Positions 28,802 to 38,702 are shown, counted from the first letter of the stretch. The stretch is DNA of 53,568 nucleotides from a virus (IMGVR_UViG_3300048925_000677:1-53568), one strand, 5' to 3'. Notes: generated by a model not told the origin, from the letters alone. Translations and numbers: made by a program.

Positions 28802-30535
28802 TTACTCCGGGGTCAGCAGGATGGCGTTGACGGTTTTGCCGAGATTGGCGATCTGACGCTGCGTCCGAACGACGGGCGCCTCTTCGCGCTTGCCGTCGCC
28901 GATTTGCACCATGACGGTGGCCCGTTCCTGCCGGGTATCGGAGAGGATGATGTTCTCGATGTAGTCGGTGTAGACCATCCAGTTACGAATCACCGTCGCG
29001 AGAGAGCCGGGCATGATATCGCGCCCGATTTCGTACGGAATTCCGTTCTGGAATGTCACCTGACCGGAGATGTATCCGCGGGTATTCCACATCTCGCGCT
29101 TGAGCGCGAAAATGGCGTCGAGGGTGTACGGCGCCGATCCCGTGGGCACGAATACCTCGGGATATCCGTATGGGCCCATCTTCACTCGGCGGGTGTAGTT
29201 ATCCGCCAATTGGAATGCGAGCAATACGTCGTTGAATAGGCCGTCGAACATGTTGGACGCAATTCCCGTAATACCGACAATGACCATGATCATGTCAAGA
29301 ATGAACGAGAACGTCGCGTTAATTAGGTCATCTATCCACTTCGGAGATTTGCCGCCGACAATTACGCGCCACGATTCGGGCGTGTGATGCGACATTTTCC
29401 CCTGGACGCCACTCTTTGGATCGTCGGCATTGAGAACTACCCACGGGTCTTCGAAATGGATTCCAAGCGCTGGTGCGATATTCCATCCGTCGGGCTTGTA
29501 TTCGCCCTTAGGGTTCAGGAATGGCGCGAGGATCTCGCCGAATACGGAAGCCTGCAGATCAACGGCCTGACGCAAGATTCCGTCGAAGAACGTGCCGGTC
29601 GGACCAACCACGCCCATACGGTCTTTGATGTCGACGACAATGGTCGCGACCGTGAGCGGGAATTTACCAACGCCAGGAGGCTGAGGCATTCCGGGAAGCC
29701 AGAGATTCACCTCGACGCACAGGCCGTTGTCCTGCACGATCTTTTCGAAGATGGAGGCGATCTTGTCCATGCGCCAGTTCACGGTGATGAATGGCGAAGT
29801 GTCCTTGAGTGGATTACTCGGCACGACATAAATAGGCGTGCGAATCATTCGCATGACATCGGCTACGTCGAACTTATTGTTCGGGCCGTCGACATCCTGC
29901 AGGAGCGCAGTTTGGAACCAGGAGTGCCAATCGAGATTGCCGCTAAGGAGGTTATTCACCATGTTCCACAAGCCCGACTGCAAACGGAATGCGTTCACGC
30001 CGAGGATGTATTTCAGGCAGGAAATTGCGGGACCAATTGCGACGCCTCGTGACGGCACCTGGATTTGCAGTGGCAGCAAGAAGTTCGGCCAAGCGAGAAT
30101 CTTCAGAAGCCAGGCGTAATCGCCCTCAAGCTCGCACTCGACAAAGTCGGCCCTACCCGGGCTATTGAAGTTGTCGTGAGCCACCTTGACGCGCCCGGAC
30201 CACATAAGATTGCCGACCTCGATAGTGATCGGGACGGTTGTCTCGTGACAGGTAAGGACGGTATTAGCGGCCGGGTCTGAGCGGGCCAGGGTGAGTTTGC
30301 CGGTGGGCACCTGATTGCGCGGCCAAGAGGCAGCCAATTCGAGATAGTTCGCGCACTCCCACATCGGGATGTAGAACTTGTCGTAGATCGTGACGACGAT
30401 TCGGGTATCGAAGATGGCAGCCTTTTCAACCGCGGCTGCCATCTTCGCCGCGCTCACCGCCGTGTACATATCGGAGGCGAGCTTTGCCTTGAGGTCATCG
30501 AGGGACTGCTTGTCGAATTCAATCGACAATGACAA
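28802..30535 (-). CDS. Baseplate hub / Gp37-like minor tail protein
   Basis: A 577-aa protein of the actinophage Gp37-like class, found directly after the distal-tail-like protein. Features: VVTIYDKFYIPMWECANY and TGKLTLARSDPAA in the N-terminal third, a hydrophobic helical stretch (ATFSFILDMIMVIVGITG) about residue 410, and a GYPEVFVPTGSAPYTLD part. It probably caps the tail tube at the tip, like Tal/hub proteins. Assignment by order, length and style. Confidence 0.72.
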   Translation of the reverse strand: MSLSIEFDKQSLDDLKAKLASDMYTAVSAAKMAAAVEKAAIFDTRIVVTIYDKFYIPMWECANYLELAASWPRNQVPTGKLTLARSDPAANTVLTCHETTVPITIEVGNLMWSGRVKVAHDNFNSPGRADFVECELEGDYAWLLKILAWPNFLLPLQIQVPSRGVAIGPAISCLKYILGVNAFRLQSGLWNMVNNLLSGNLDWHSWFQTALLQDVDGPNNKFDVADVMRMIRTPIYVVPSNPLKDTSPFITVNWRMDKIASIFEKIVQDNGLCVEVNLWLPGMPQPPGVGKFPLTVATIVVDIKDRMGVVGPTGTFFDGILRQAVDLQASVFGEILAPFLNPKGEYKPDGWNIAPALGIHFEDPWVVLNADDPKSGVQGKMSHHTPESWRVIVGGKSPKWIDDLINATFSFILDMIMVIVGITGIASNMFDGLFNDVLLAFQLADNYTRRVKMGPYGYPEVFVPTGSAPYTLDAIFALKREMWNTRGYISGQVTFQNGIPYEIGRDIMPGSLATVIRNWMVYTDYIENIILSDTRQERATVMVQIGDGKREEAPVVRTQRQIANLGKTVNAILLTPE

Positions 30536-30543
30536 CCTCCTAA

Positions 30544-33084
30544 TTAGTCTGGCCAGCGCCTCTTCGGGGTGATGGAGGCGATGACGCGCGAGTCGTAGTC
30601 GCCGCCTTCGATTTCGACGGTCATCTGAACGGTCTCAGCGACGGACCCGAGATTTCGGGCGGGAATAGGCTTGGACCAACGCCCCTTGAGAAGGGAGTAC
30701 AACTTGTCGTTTTTCGGTGCGCCGCTTGGGATCTGGTAGACACCACGCTTGCCGGGATGCGTCTCGATGAGCGCGATCTCGCCCTCCTTGAGGGGGCCGA
30801 AAACGATGTTGGCGTCAGTGCCCGCGCCATTGCTGAACCGGAATGTCCCCGGGCCATAAACCACGAGAGTCGGATGGGCCGGCTGGTCACCGAAGTTGGT
30901 GAGATTCAGGTATCCGGACTGCTTGATCGCGGCGTTGTCGCCCATCCGCCAGTCCAAGACCGACGGCGGGATCTTCTGGCTGAAGGTGCCGTCACCGGAC
31001 TCCATGCCAAAGCCGCCGCGGCGGTAGTTCACGCCCAACGCAGAGGCGGTGCCCTTCTCCTTGTAGGTGAAAAGCGTTGAGCCGTGCCGGCGGACGACGA
31101 ATGTCCGCGGTTCGCCCGCGCGACCGCACACCAGGGACCATGACTCACCCGGGTAGGGCATCCACGGCAGCACCTGCTGCTTGTTCCACACCTCGACGCC
31201 GGCCACGAACGCGGACAGGCGAACCCACTGGGGGCCGATCCGCAGGCGAATCCCCGTCGGGGCGGCGTCATTGGTGTCGCGCCGCCCCCAGACGTCGATG
31301 AAAGCCGCGTCAGGGAAGGGGAACTGGAAGAGGTCGCCGATGGTGATCGAATGGACCTGGAAGTCGGTGTCGGTCTTCTCGGGCGCGCCGTCGGTGCTGG
31401 TGTAGACCTGCACGTAGGGATCGATCCCGCCGGTGAGTGCGGCACCCTTCATCTCGGGCACGCGCTGCTTGGCGTAGGCGCCCTGGAAGGACACCTGATA
31501 GGTCGTGACGCCGCCCGCGGTCACCGGATTGGAGACCGCGACGTCGCCAATCGCGATGCTGGGCAAAGCCTCCAGGGCGAGCCTGACCGTGTCCGCTGTC
31601 GCCGGATGACTGATCGACGAAGTCGTCTCGCTGCCGTTGTAGGTCAGATTCCACGTGAGTGGCGATCCGTGAATCTCGACGGTCTGCACCTCACTTGCGC
31701 CGAGCCAGCGGTTGATGCACTTGCGCCCGAGGGCGGTATCAACCCAGACGGTGTTTCCGTTAACTGCACGGACGTAGCCCGGGCCGGTGCCCGTGTAGTA
31801 CAGCGGCCACGCGCCCCCCAACCCTGTGGTCGTCGTGGTGGCGAAGTTGTCCAGGTCCGTCATCGGGATGTTGATGCCGTCGGAGTTGCCACCGGCGCGG
31901 ATGAACTTCACCTGCGCCGGAGTTGCCTGAGTGAGGATGGCTCCGCCGGCGGACAGGCCAAAGCCCACGCCGAGGTGATCGAGATCAGCCACGTGGTGCA
32001 GATAGCCGTCGGCGTTGACGATGGTGTGGTCGTTGCGCTTCAGGACAAGCTCGAAGGGGTCGTCCTCCGTGCCGCAGTAGAAGCTGAAAACGTCATTGCG
32101 CAGCGGCGGGATGAGAACGAATTCTCGATCCAGGACCGTCTCTTCAAAGTCGATAAATGCGGAGATCTGGCAGAAGCCCCAGCCGACAGTGGCGCGGACG
32201 CCGTCGCCGTTCCAGGTCCCGTCGGGATTGCGCCCCATGCGGCCCCAGATGTGGTTCGCCGCACCGGCGCCCGGGGTGAACTCGGGAGTGTTGGCGATCT
32301 GGATGGTGATCTTCTGCATGTGTCCAGGCGTGGAGTAGGCCGCCTTCGGGCCGATGACCACGCTCTTGCGACCCGTGAAGGTCGTGTCGGGGTCATTGGC
32401 GGTCCAGCGCGCGCGGCCGTGGCCCTTCTTGGTGTCTTCCGCGGTACACACGCCGCCGCCGGGGCCCGTGTAGGTCTGCGCCCAGTTGACGCCGAGCGTT
32501 CCCTCGCCGTCGCGGTTGAAGTCGTCGAACGCCGCTTCGAAATCCAGCGAGAATTCAGAGACCGAGTCGACCGACTCCCAGAAGGCGTCGTCGTTACGGA
32601 CCGTCCAGGTGAACGCCCACTCGCGCGTCTCGACGCCATGGTGGCGCTTCTCGGGCGGGGCCTTATAAAGCCTTGGCTTGCACGACCACACGCCGGCGTC
32701 CGGCGTGACCCAGTACAGCGTGCCCGGGTTCTCCGGGTCCCACGCGGCGTACCACTGGCGGATGACGCGACGTAGACCCTCGGGGGTCCGGGCGGTGGCC
32801 ACCAGCTTCATCTGGATTTCGGCCGGGTCGTAGACCGTGTCGGTCCATGTGGCGCCGTCCTGGCGGGCGCCCTTGTGATCTAGATGAGAAAAGATAGGGT
32901 GAAGGCCTTGCATGCCTTCGGCGAGGATGACTCCCTCGGTGACGCCAGGGAACGGCTGCGGGCCACCGTGCAAGAAGAAGGTGGCTTCGCCATCCGCGCT
33001 GACGTAGAGAATGAATGGTTCAGCGCCCGACTTGAGGAGCTGAATCCCGTAAGGCGTGATGCGCCCCGCGGGGAAGATAGACAT
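30544..33084 (-). CDS. Distal-tail-like minor tail protein (846 aa)
   Basis: The first gene after the tape measure; 846 aa. The N-terminal about 150 residues (FPAGRITPYGIQLLKSG, GLRRVIRQWYAAWDPEN) look like the Dit-type domain that joins tube and tip. The large remainder is beta-sandwich-like, with two similar blocks near 185-380 and 540-740 that repeat IRLRIGPQWVRLSAF/VGWGFCQISAFIDFE and YHHVADLDHLG-like segments, suggesting an internal duplication of lectin-like domains. Confidence 0.72.
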   Translation of the reverse strand: MSIFPAGRITPYGIQLLKSGAEPFILYVSADGEATFFLHGGPQPFPGVTEGVILAEGMQGLHPIFSHLDHKGARQDGATWTDTVYDPAEIQMKLVATARTPEGLRRVIRQWYAAWDPENPGTLYWVTPDAGVWSCKPRLYKAPPEKRHHGVETREWAFTWTVRNDDAFWESVDSVSEFSLDFEAAFDDFNRDGEGTLGVNWAQTYTGPGGGVCTAEDTKKGHGRARWTANDPDTTFTGRKSVVIGPKAAYSTPGHMQKITIQIANTPEFTPGAGAANHIWGRMGRNPDGTWNGDGVRATVGWGFCQISAFIDFEETVLDREFVLIPPLRNDVFSFYCGTEDDPFELVLKRNDHTIVNADGYLHHVADLDHLGVGFGLSAGGAILTQATPAQVKFIRAGGNSDGINIPMTDLDNFATTTTTGLGGAWPLYYTGTGPGYVRAVNGNTVWVDTALGRKCINRWLGASEVQTVEIHGSPLTWNLTYNGSETTSSISHPATADTVRLALEALPSIAIGDVAVSNPVTAGGVTTYQVSFQGAYAKQRVPEMKGAALTGGIDPYVQVYTSTDGAPEKTDTDFQVHSITIGDLFQFPFPDAAFIDVWGRRDTNDAAPTGIRLRIGPQWVRLSAFVAGVEVWNKQQVLPWMPYPGESWSLVCGRAGEPRTFVVRRHGSTLFTYKEKGTASALGVNYRRGGFGMESGDGTFSQKIPPSVLDWRMGDNAAIKQSGYLNLTNFGDQPAHPTLVVYGPGTFRFSNGAGTDANIVFGPLKEGEIALIETHPGKRGVYQIPSGAPKNDKLYSLLKGRWSKPIPARNLGSVAETVQMTVEIEGGDYDSRVIASITPKRRWPD

Positions 33085-33127
33085 AGAGCCCCTCTCATCA
33101 GGGTCGGCCTCAAAAAGGGACGAGAAA

Positions 33128-33157
33128 GGGGGCCGAGACTCGAAAGTCCCGACCCCC
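33128..33157 (-). terminator. Terminator with UUCG tetraloop after tape measure
   Basis: On the minus strand GGGGGTCGGGACT pairs with AGTCTCGGCCCCC (two wobble pairs) closed by TTCG, and is followed by TTTCTCGTCCCTTTTT. It is a textbook intrinsic terminator between the tape measure and the tip genes and would reduce transcription of the minor tail genes relative to the tube genes. Confidence 0.8.
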
Positions 33158-33171
33158 CTTCACTATTCGGT

Positions 33172-36100
33172 TTAGCCGCCCGGGTTGATGTAGGCGTTGT
33201 ACATCGCACCGCCCACGTCGTTCGCGAGTTGCTGGGCGTTGCCAGCGCGATCCGGCGGGATGGCGATACTGATGTGGTTGGTCTGCTGAGGACCGCCCTG
33301 CGCACCCTGGCCGGGCTCTCCTGGCTGACCGGGCTGACCCTGCGGGTTGCGAGGATCGTTCGGGTCGACCTTGGAGTTCTTGCCCTGCTGTCCTGCGCCC
33401 ATGCCAGTGGCGGGGCGTGCTCCAGCGAGACCGCCGGCGATGCGCGTCAACCAGCTTGCGCCAGTTGAGTTACCGCCACCGTCGGGATCGGACACGCCAA
33501 AGGTCTCCATGAGGCCCTGCATGCCGATACCTGCAGCCTTGCCGCCGAACGCGATGGTCTTGTTGATCGCCTTCATCGCCATGTCGGCTGCAGCGCCCAT
33601 GCCGGGCATCATCATGTTCGCAGCGCCACCAGCCCCACTCAGCGCGGCACCGATAAGGCCACCGCCAACGCCAGCATTGCCGCCGCCCTCGGGCGTCCAG
33701 CTCGGTGCCGCCTGCTCCTCGGGAGTGGTCGGGACGTAGGACGCAGTCGGAGGCGTACTCGGTGTCACCATGCCTGGGCCAAAGGCGTTCGGGAATCCCG
33801 AAGACAGTGGTCCGCCCGTGGGGACGCTGCCGGGAGCCGGTAGCGGAGGCAGTGGCGGGGTCAGGCCGGGGTCCGTGTTCGTCGACGGGCCAGGGACGAG
33901 TCCTGGCGGTAGTGTTACGGGTGTACTACTGACCGCCGGCGGCATAGTGGCCCCGGGAGTCGCGGAAACCACAGGGGGAACCGGGACGCCGGGTGAACTA
34001 CCCACGCCACCAACACCGACGGGACGGTAGAACTGCTGAGCCATGACCGACGAACCCTCGCCACTACGGCCACCTGCATCGGCAGCCGCTTGACTGCCCC
34101 AGTTGAAGTTCGTCCCGCCGGGCAGGGTCGCCTGAGCGTGACCGCTGTCGAATCCGACCCGCATGTCGCCGGGTCCGCCGGGTCCGGGCAAGAAGCCTCG
34201 GCTCCGGAGGAACTCCTCCATGTTGGCAGTAGTGACGTTGGCGCCACTGGTCGGCATACCGTCGAGCATGTTGACCAGATCTTCGACGGCGCTGGAGCAA
34301 TCCGCGAGACCCTGGGTGAGGTCACCGCGAGCCTCCTGCGTGTAGGTGCCCTTCGGCACCCGCGACAGAAGGGCGGCGTCGCCCGGATATGCGGTCGTGG
34401 CACCGGGATTGAGATACGAAGCGCCGTAGGTCCCGTAGGAGCCGTAGGTGCTACTGCCGGTGTCGTTGCCCCCGGTGTAGCCCAACATCCCGAGGATGCC
34501 GGTACCCTTGGCGCCCGCGGCCATTGGCGCGAGCATGCCCTGGAGCGGAGCGGTCGCCAGTGCGGCGATGAACCGAACCAGGTTGTCTGCCAAGCCCGGA
34601 AGACCCTTGGAGAAGCCGAGGTCATTGTCGAGTTGTGCACCGATCTGGCCAAACCCGTCGGAGAGCTTGGACAGCTTGCCCTGTGCCTTCTCGGCGAGGT
34701 CGTACTGCGCCTGGCGGAAGTCGGCCTCCTCGTCGGCGACCTTTTCTCGCGCCTTGAGGATTTCGAAGTCCGAAGACACGCCGGCTGCCTGCATCGCGGC
34801 AAGCTGCATATTGGCGTCGCGGACATCGCGAGCCTGCTCGATAACCTTCTGGTACGCCGCCTGAACCTCACGAGGGTCGCCCATGCCACCCATTGGCATG
34901 GCGCCAATCTGCGGCATGAACGAACTCGGATTCAGCTTCGCCAGTTCCGCGGCGATCTTCTCCGAATCGGACGGCTTACTCCCGCCGCCACTTTCGGGGA
35001 CGGGCGGGATGTCGAACTGCGTGGACGCGGGGAATCGCGGACCCCCAGGTTCAGGGGTCGACCCCCACCATGACCCAGCAGGCCCGGGGGCCTGCTCGCC
35101 AGGAGCGGGGGTTCCCCACCCTGGGCGAACGGGAGGAACGTAGCCAGGCTCGCCGGGGTCGGGGCCTAGTCCACCTTGACTTTTCGGGACGCGCGCCAGA
35201 TCCTGGAGGCCGCCCCGCTGGGCAGTAGCCCGCTCTGCGGGCGTGGCGTCGGCCGGGAGGACGTCGTTCGGGTTCATTGGAACCTGCTTGGCGTTCTGGA
35301 TCTTGTTGAGCGTGTAGAGCAACGACCCCGCCGCGGCGGCCAGCAGTCCAATGGGCCCCATGGCGGCTGCGGCAAGACCTGGGAGCGCGCTCAACGCTCC
35401 GCCAACCCCGCCCATGCCCAGTGCGCCGGCCAGGTTCATGACGCCAGCGATGGCGCCGAGCATCTTCGCGCCAACGAACACCGCGAGCGCGGTGGTGGCG
35501 AGATTCTCCCAGCCGCCCAACGCGTCCGCGACAGGCTTGATGGCGTTCAGGAATCCGTTCACGGCATTAGCCGCTCCCTGGATGGCTCCGATTACGCCCT
35601 TGACTGCCCCAGCAGCGCTTTCGATGGTCGCTTTAAAATCCTCGGGCGACTTGTTGCCAAAGGTCTGATAGACCCACTTGCCAAGGTCTCCGATGAACCC
35701 GATGAGCATCTTCGTTGCGTCGATGCCCTTGTTGATGAAGGCCTCGAAGGTCCCGTCCTGCTGGGCGCCCTGGATGAACTTCGCGAACGAGTTTGCCGCA
35801 TTGGTGATCGCGTCGGCTAGTCGCGGCAGGAACTTCGATCCCGTCTCCGCAATCCCCAGCAGCGCGTCGGCGAACGGCGCGACCGCGGGCTCCAGCTTCT
35901 GGAACGCCAAAAGGATGTTGTTGATGATGGTTTCGAGGGACTTCATGTTGTCCGGCGTCGCGAACTCGGTGAGGACGTTGCCCATCATGTTGTTCATCGA
36001 GCCGGCGATGCCGGTCGTAAGGCGTTGCGCGCCAGGGCCGAACTGGTTCGAGGCAAACTCCAGCATCCCCGAGCTATCCTTGAACAGGGCGTCCTGAGTG

Positions 36101-37368
36101 GCCTTCTTCAGCTCGCCCATAGGGCCATCGACGAGGTGCTGGATCTGCAGGGCCGCCTGCTGCGCGTTTGGCGACAACTCGGCGATACCCTCGGCGAACT
36201 TCTTCGGATCGCCCATATGCTTGATCGTGTCGGCGAAGCCGGCTGTGCCAATTGCCAAGGTGGCCATGGCCGCCCCGCCTGCTGTTGCCACTGCGGGAAG
36301 GACTGCGAGAGCCTGCGACGCGGTGACGGCAGCCTCTGCGACGCTGGCCAAGGTAATGAGCACGCCCGAGCCGATGACAGCGCCGGCGCGACCGCCCGGA
36401 ACGCCGGGCAGGTCGGTCAGCATCGAGCCCAAAGTGCCCATGCTGCCGCCATTATTGCTACCGCGGCGCTTGTTCTTCTCAGCATCGGAGGCGGCGCGCT
36501 TGGCCTCGGCGAGGGACCTGACGGCCTCCTCCTCCTTCTCGGCGAGCTTCGTCGACTCCTCGCTGATGCGATTCGCCTCCTCGCTTACCGAGGCCGACTC
36601 CTTCACGATCTTGCTGTGCTCGGACTCGACGGCGCTCAGCTCCGAGACGCCCTTCTTGCGTGCGGCGGTTGCGGCTCGACTGGCGGCCTGGGTGGCTTGC
36701 ACGGCGGCGGTGGCGTCGTTGTAGCTGTCGCGCAACTGATCGACCATCCGCTGCTGATCGGCAATTGCCTTCAGCTCTTCGATATTTCGCTTGCGCAGGC
36801 CACTGGAGTCGTCGCTCATGAGATCCGCGCGGCGTCGAGCAGCCTTGGCGTCCTCTGCGCTCTCGGCGACCTTGGCGTACGCGCGCAATGCACGGATCTG
36901 CTGATCGATATTGGCCAGCTCAGACTTCGTAGTGTCGGCGTGGTCCTTCTTGAGCTTGTCGCGCTTAGCTTCCGCTGCCGACAAGTCCTTTTCCGCCGCG
37001 GAGGCCTTCGCCTTCAGTCGCGTGAGGCTAGCCAGCAGGTCTGACTCCTGCTTGACCAACTCGTTCTGAACCGTCTTCTGGTCGCTCAACGCGTCGCCGA
37101 TAGCAATAGCCTTCTGGTTCAACGCATTTAGCTTCGCCTGAACCTTGGCATCCTCTTGATTCAGCTTGGTCTTCTGAGCGGTGATCTCATTAACCTTGCC
37201 GATGGCTCGCCGGACCCGCGGCATGCTCTTCTCGTACTCGGTCGCGAGAAGCTTGCCGCCCTGATTACCGGCGCGCTCAAGAGACCCCTGGATCTCGTTG
37301 ACGGAGTCGTTGATTGACTTCCGGTTGATACCAAGGAATCCCTCAATGGCAAGGCGATGGGTGCTCAT
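33172..37368 (-). CDS. Tape measure protein with Cys peptidase motif
   Basis: A 1398-aa protein that sets tail length. Residues about 60-310 are charged coiled coil (KASAAEKDLSAAEAKRDKL). A hydrophobic region follows (about 315-380), then amphipathic helices and Pro/Gly-rich linkers. Near residue 1024 LADCSSAVEDLVNML, then RSRGF and, at H1077, SGHAQATLPGGTNF, form the NlpC/P60-like Cys-His pattern known from actinophage tape measures; it may open peptidoglycan during entry. ATG follows directly on the chaperone stop (TAA-ATG). Confidence 0.9.
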   Translation of the reverse strand: MSTHRLAIEGFLGINRKSINDSVNEIQGSLERAGNQGGKLLATEYEKSMPRVRRAIGKVNEITAQKTKLNQEDAKVQAKLNALNQKAIAIGDALSDQKTVQNELVKQESDLLASLTRLKAKASAAEKDLSAAEAKRDKLKKDHADTTKSELANIDQQIRALRAYAKVAESAEDAKAARRRADLMSDDSSGLRKRNIEELKAIADQQRMVDQLRDSYNDATAAVQATQAASRAATAARKKGVSELSAVESEHSKIVKESASVSEEANRISEESTKLAEKEEEAVRSLAEAKRAASDAEKNKRRGSNNGGSMGTLGSMLTDLPGVPGGRAGAVIGSGVLITLASVAEAAVTASQALAVLPAVATAGGAAMATLAIGTAGFADTIKHMGDPKKFAEGIAELSPNAQQAALQIQHLVDGPMGELKKATQDALFKDSSGMLEFASNQFGPGAQRLTTGIAGSMNNMMGNVLTEFATPDNMKSLETIINNILLAFQKLEPAVAPFADALLGIAETGSKFLPRLADAITNAANSFAKFIQGAQQDGTFEAFINKGIDATKMLIGFIGDLGKWVYQTFGNKSPEDFKATIESAAGAVKGVIGAIQGAANAVNGFLNAIKPVADALGGWENLATTALAVFVGAKMLGAIAGVMNLAGALGMGGVGGALSALPGLAAAAMGPIGLLAAAAGSLLYTLNKIQNAKQVPMNPNDVLPADATPAERATAQRGGLQDLARVPKSQGGLGPDPGEPGYVPPVRPGWGTPAPGEQAPGPAGSWWGSTPEPGGPRFPASTQFDIPPVPESGGGSKPSDSEKIAAELAKLNPSSFMPQIGAMPMGGMGDPREVQAAYQKVIEQARDVRDANMQLAAMQAAGVSSDFEILKAREKVADEEADFRQAQYDLAEKAQGKLSKLSDGFGQIGAQLDNDLGFSKGLPGLADNLVRFIAALATAPLQGMLAPMAAGAKGTGILGMLGYTGGNDTGSSTYGSYGTYGASYLNPGATTAYPGDAALLSRVPKGTYTQEARGDLTQGLADCSSAVEDLVNMLDGMPTSGANVTTANMEEFLRSRGFLPGPGGPGDMRVGFDSGHAQATLPGGTNFNWGSQAAADAGGRSGEGSSVMAQQFYRPVGVGGVGSSPGVPVPPVVSATPGATMPPAVSSTPVTLPPGLVPGPSTNTDPGLTPPLPPLPAPGSVPTGGPLSSGFPNAFGPGMVTPSTPPTASYVPTTPEEQAAPSWTPEGGGNAGVGGGLIGAALSGAGGAANMMMPGMGAAADMAMKAINKTIAFGGKAAGIGMQGLMETFGVSDPDGGGNSTGASWLTRIAGGLAGARPATGMGAGQQGKNSKVDPNDPRNPQGQPGQPGEPGQGAQGGPQQTNHISIAIPPDRAGNAQQLANDVGGAMYNAYINPGG

Positions 37369-37644
37369 TTAGTCCTCCCTGAACTGTCCGGTGAGTTGCG
37401 CGTAGATCAGGCTTTGGATTTCGCGCTTGTGACTGCGCTCCTGCTCGACCTTGACTTCTTCAAGGAATTGCTCAGAGCTGATTCGATACCAACAATCAGG
37501 GGGGAGGCCGGCGAGAAGAGTGAGCAGCCGTCGGCTGCTCATCTTCCCTGTATGCCAGTCCCCTATATCAACGCCGTGATATAGGGAGAGGTCGCACTCA
37601 ATCTCCCTCGGGAACGTCTTCCACAGTGGAATCGCTTCCGTCAC
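37369..37644 (-). CDS. Tail assembly chaperone, distal (T) part
   Basis: A 91-aa frame, in the +1 frame relative to the chaperone gene upstream and overlapping its last 47 bases. It directly precedes the tape measure, the universal place of the T part of tail chaperones. It is likely made as a G-T fusion by frameshifting; GTG 37644 with a distant AAGG could also start it alone. Contains RRLLTLLAGLPPDCWYRI and a helical, charged C-terminus. Confidence 0.75.
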   Translation of the reverse strand: MTEAIPLWKTFPREIECDLSLYHGVDIGDWHTGKMSSRRLLTLLAGLPPDCWYRISSEQFLEEVKVEQERSHKREIQSLIYAQLTGQFRED

Positions 37645-38107
37645 TTTTGGAGTCGGCCTTCACCCGCTTCTGGAACGCGTCATTCATCTGCGCCCAGATC
37701 AGGCCGACCTGGTTACCAGAACCGCCGGCCTTCTTGAACGCTTCGTAGCGCTCACCGAAGAGCACCTGCGCCACGCGGACGTTGTACGAGGGCTTCAGCA
37801 GCTCGCCCTTGATGCGGTACGGCTTGAGGTAATCGCCCTTGACCGTGCTGGCCGGAATGACTGTGCCGTCTTCGAGTTCGCGCTCGGCAATATCGATGTC
37901 GGGCTCGCGGTCGCACTTCTCCAGTTCGAACTGCAACTCTTCCCAGCGCTCCTGCTGGTCGTCGTCGAGCAGGCCCGGGTTGGGGATCTCGAAGATCTCA
38001 TCGCCCGCCTGGATCTTGACGCTGGCGGCGAAGCCGAAGTAGTCGGCCGCCTGCTCCTTGGCCTCCTGGTTCGAGATCGGGATGCGAGGGCTCAGGTGCT
38101 TGGTCAT
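37598..38107 (-). CDS. Tail assembly chaperone, proximal (G) part
   Basis: A 169-aa acidic protein before the tape measure. It contains LKPSYNVRVAQVLFGERYEAF and WAQMNDAFQKR, typical of actinophage tail chaperones that bind the tape measure and load tail tube subunits. AGGAG at good distance from the ATG. The end overlaps the T frame, where the ribosome shifts in most siphoviruses. Confidence 0.82.
   Translation of the reverse strand: MTKHLSPRIPISNQEAKEQAADYFGFAASVKIQAGDEIFEIPNPGLLDDDQQERWEELQFELEKCDREPDIDIAERELEDGTVIPASTVKGDYLKPYRIKGELLKPSYNVRVAQVLFGERYEAFKKAGGSGNQVGLIWAQMNDAFQKRVKADSKSDGSDSTVEDVPEGD
37642..37651 (-). other. Probable +1 programmed frameshift site
   Basis: The G frame reads TCC AAA AGT; the T frame needs a +1 move (AAA, skip A, GTG). 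After AAA, tRNA-Lys can re-pair on AAA one base on, so TCCAAAAGTG is slippery for +1. A -1 move leads to a stop at once. A second option is CCC-G at 37609-37612, near the G stop. Confidence 0.5.
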
Positions 38108-38144
38108 GGATTACTCCTAAAATTTGTGAGGGAAAGTGGTTGAA

Positions 38145-38702
38145 CTACTTGTGAAATGCGAGGTAGGCGATCAGTCCGCGAAGCTTCTCGACGCTGTCGT
38201 TGACGCCGCCAAGAGCGACATTGCATCCGTTGCAGAGCAGCGATCTAACGCATTTGCCGCACGACTTCTGGCCGGGGCAGCACGCGTGGTCGTGATCGAC
38301 GTCGAGGCTGCGCCTATCGGGCCCGCTAGAGCAGGTCGGATTTGCGCATACGCCGCCTTGCTGTTCGAGCATGGCGATGTAATCCGCTTCGGTGATCCGA
38401 TACTTGCTCTTCAGATAGTCGTTGCGGCGCTGTGATTTTCGATACCCTGACCCGCGCGGGGAAGCCGCGTACTGGCGCTGCCGATCCTTGATGCGGTCAC
38501 TATTGGCTTGGTAGTAACTTTTCTGATACAGAGAGCTGCACGCTTTACACCAGTGCTGCAGGCCATCGTGCGTGCTGCGGTTCTTGCCGAACTGATCTAG
38601 CGATTTTTCGGTCTTACACTTTGTGCATGCCTTCAGTGGATGTCTACACTTTCCCAATAGGGCTGCAGGGCTGTGGAGCCCGCGGTGGTGGACACAGCCC
38701 AT
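38145..38702 (-). CDS. HNH endonuclease, endonuclease VII type
   Basis: Up to 185 aa. Zinc knuckles CTKC (26-29), WCKAC (51-55), then the endonuclease VII core: CANPTC (119-124), LDVDHDH (133-139) and VRSLLCNGCN (152-161). These nick branched or target DNA; many phage copies are homing-type insertions. It sits between the major tail protein and its chaperones, where no such gene is needed. The exact start is unclear: ATG 38702 lies in a hairpin loop, and a TTG near codon 16 is possible. Confidence 0.8.
   Translation of the reverse strand: MGCVHHRGLHSPAALLGKCRHPLKACTKCKTEKSLDQFGKNRSTHDGLQHWCKACSSLYQKSYYQANSDRIKDRQRQYAASPRGSGYRKSQRRNDYLKSKYRITEADYIAMLEQQGGVCANPTCSSGPDRRSLDVDHDHACCPGQKSCGKCVRSLLCNGCNVALGGVNDSVEKLRGLIAYLAFHK

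Noticed and set aside
31351-32775. Plus-strand open frame of 474 codons inside the 846-aa minor tail gene
   Set aside because: Exact antisense of a well-supported tail gene; Arg/Gly/Val-rich shadow composition typical of high-GC DNA, no ribosome site and no recognisable motif.
34090-35073. Plus-strand frame of 327 codons opposite the tape measure
   Set aside because: Shadow of a real 1398-aa gene; low-complexity translation.
37600-37660. Canonical -1 slippery heptamer for the tail chaperone
   Set aside because: A -1 shift around TCCAAAAGT runs straight into TGA; the T frame is only reached by +1 (or -2).
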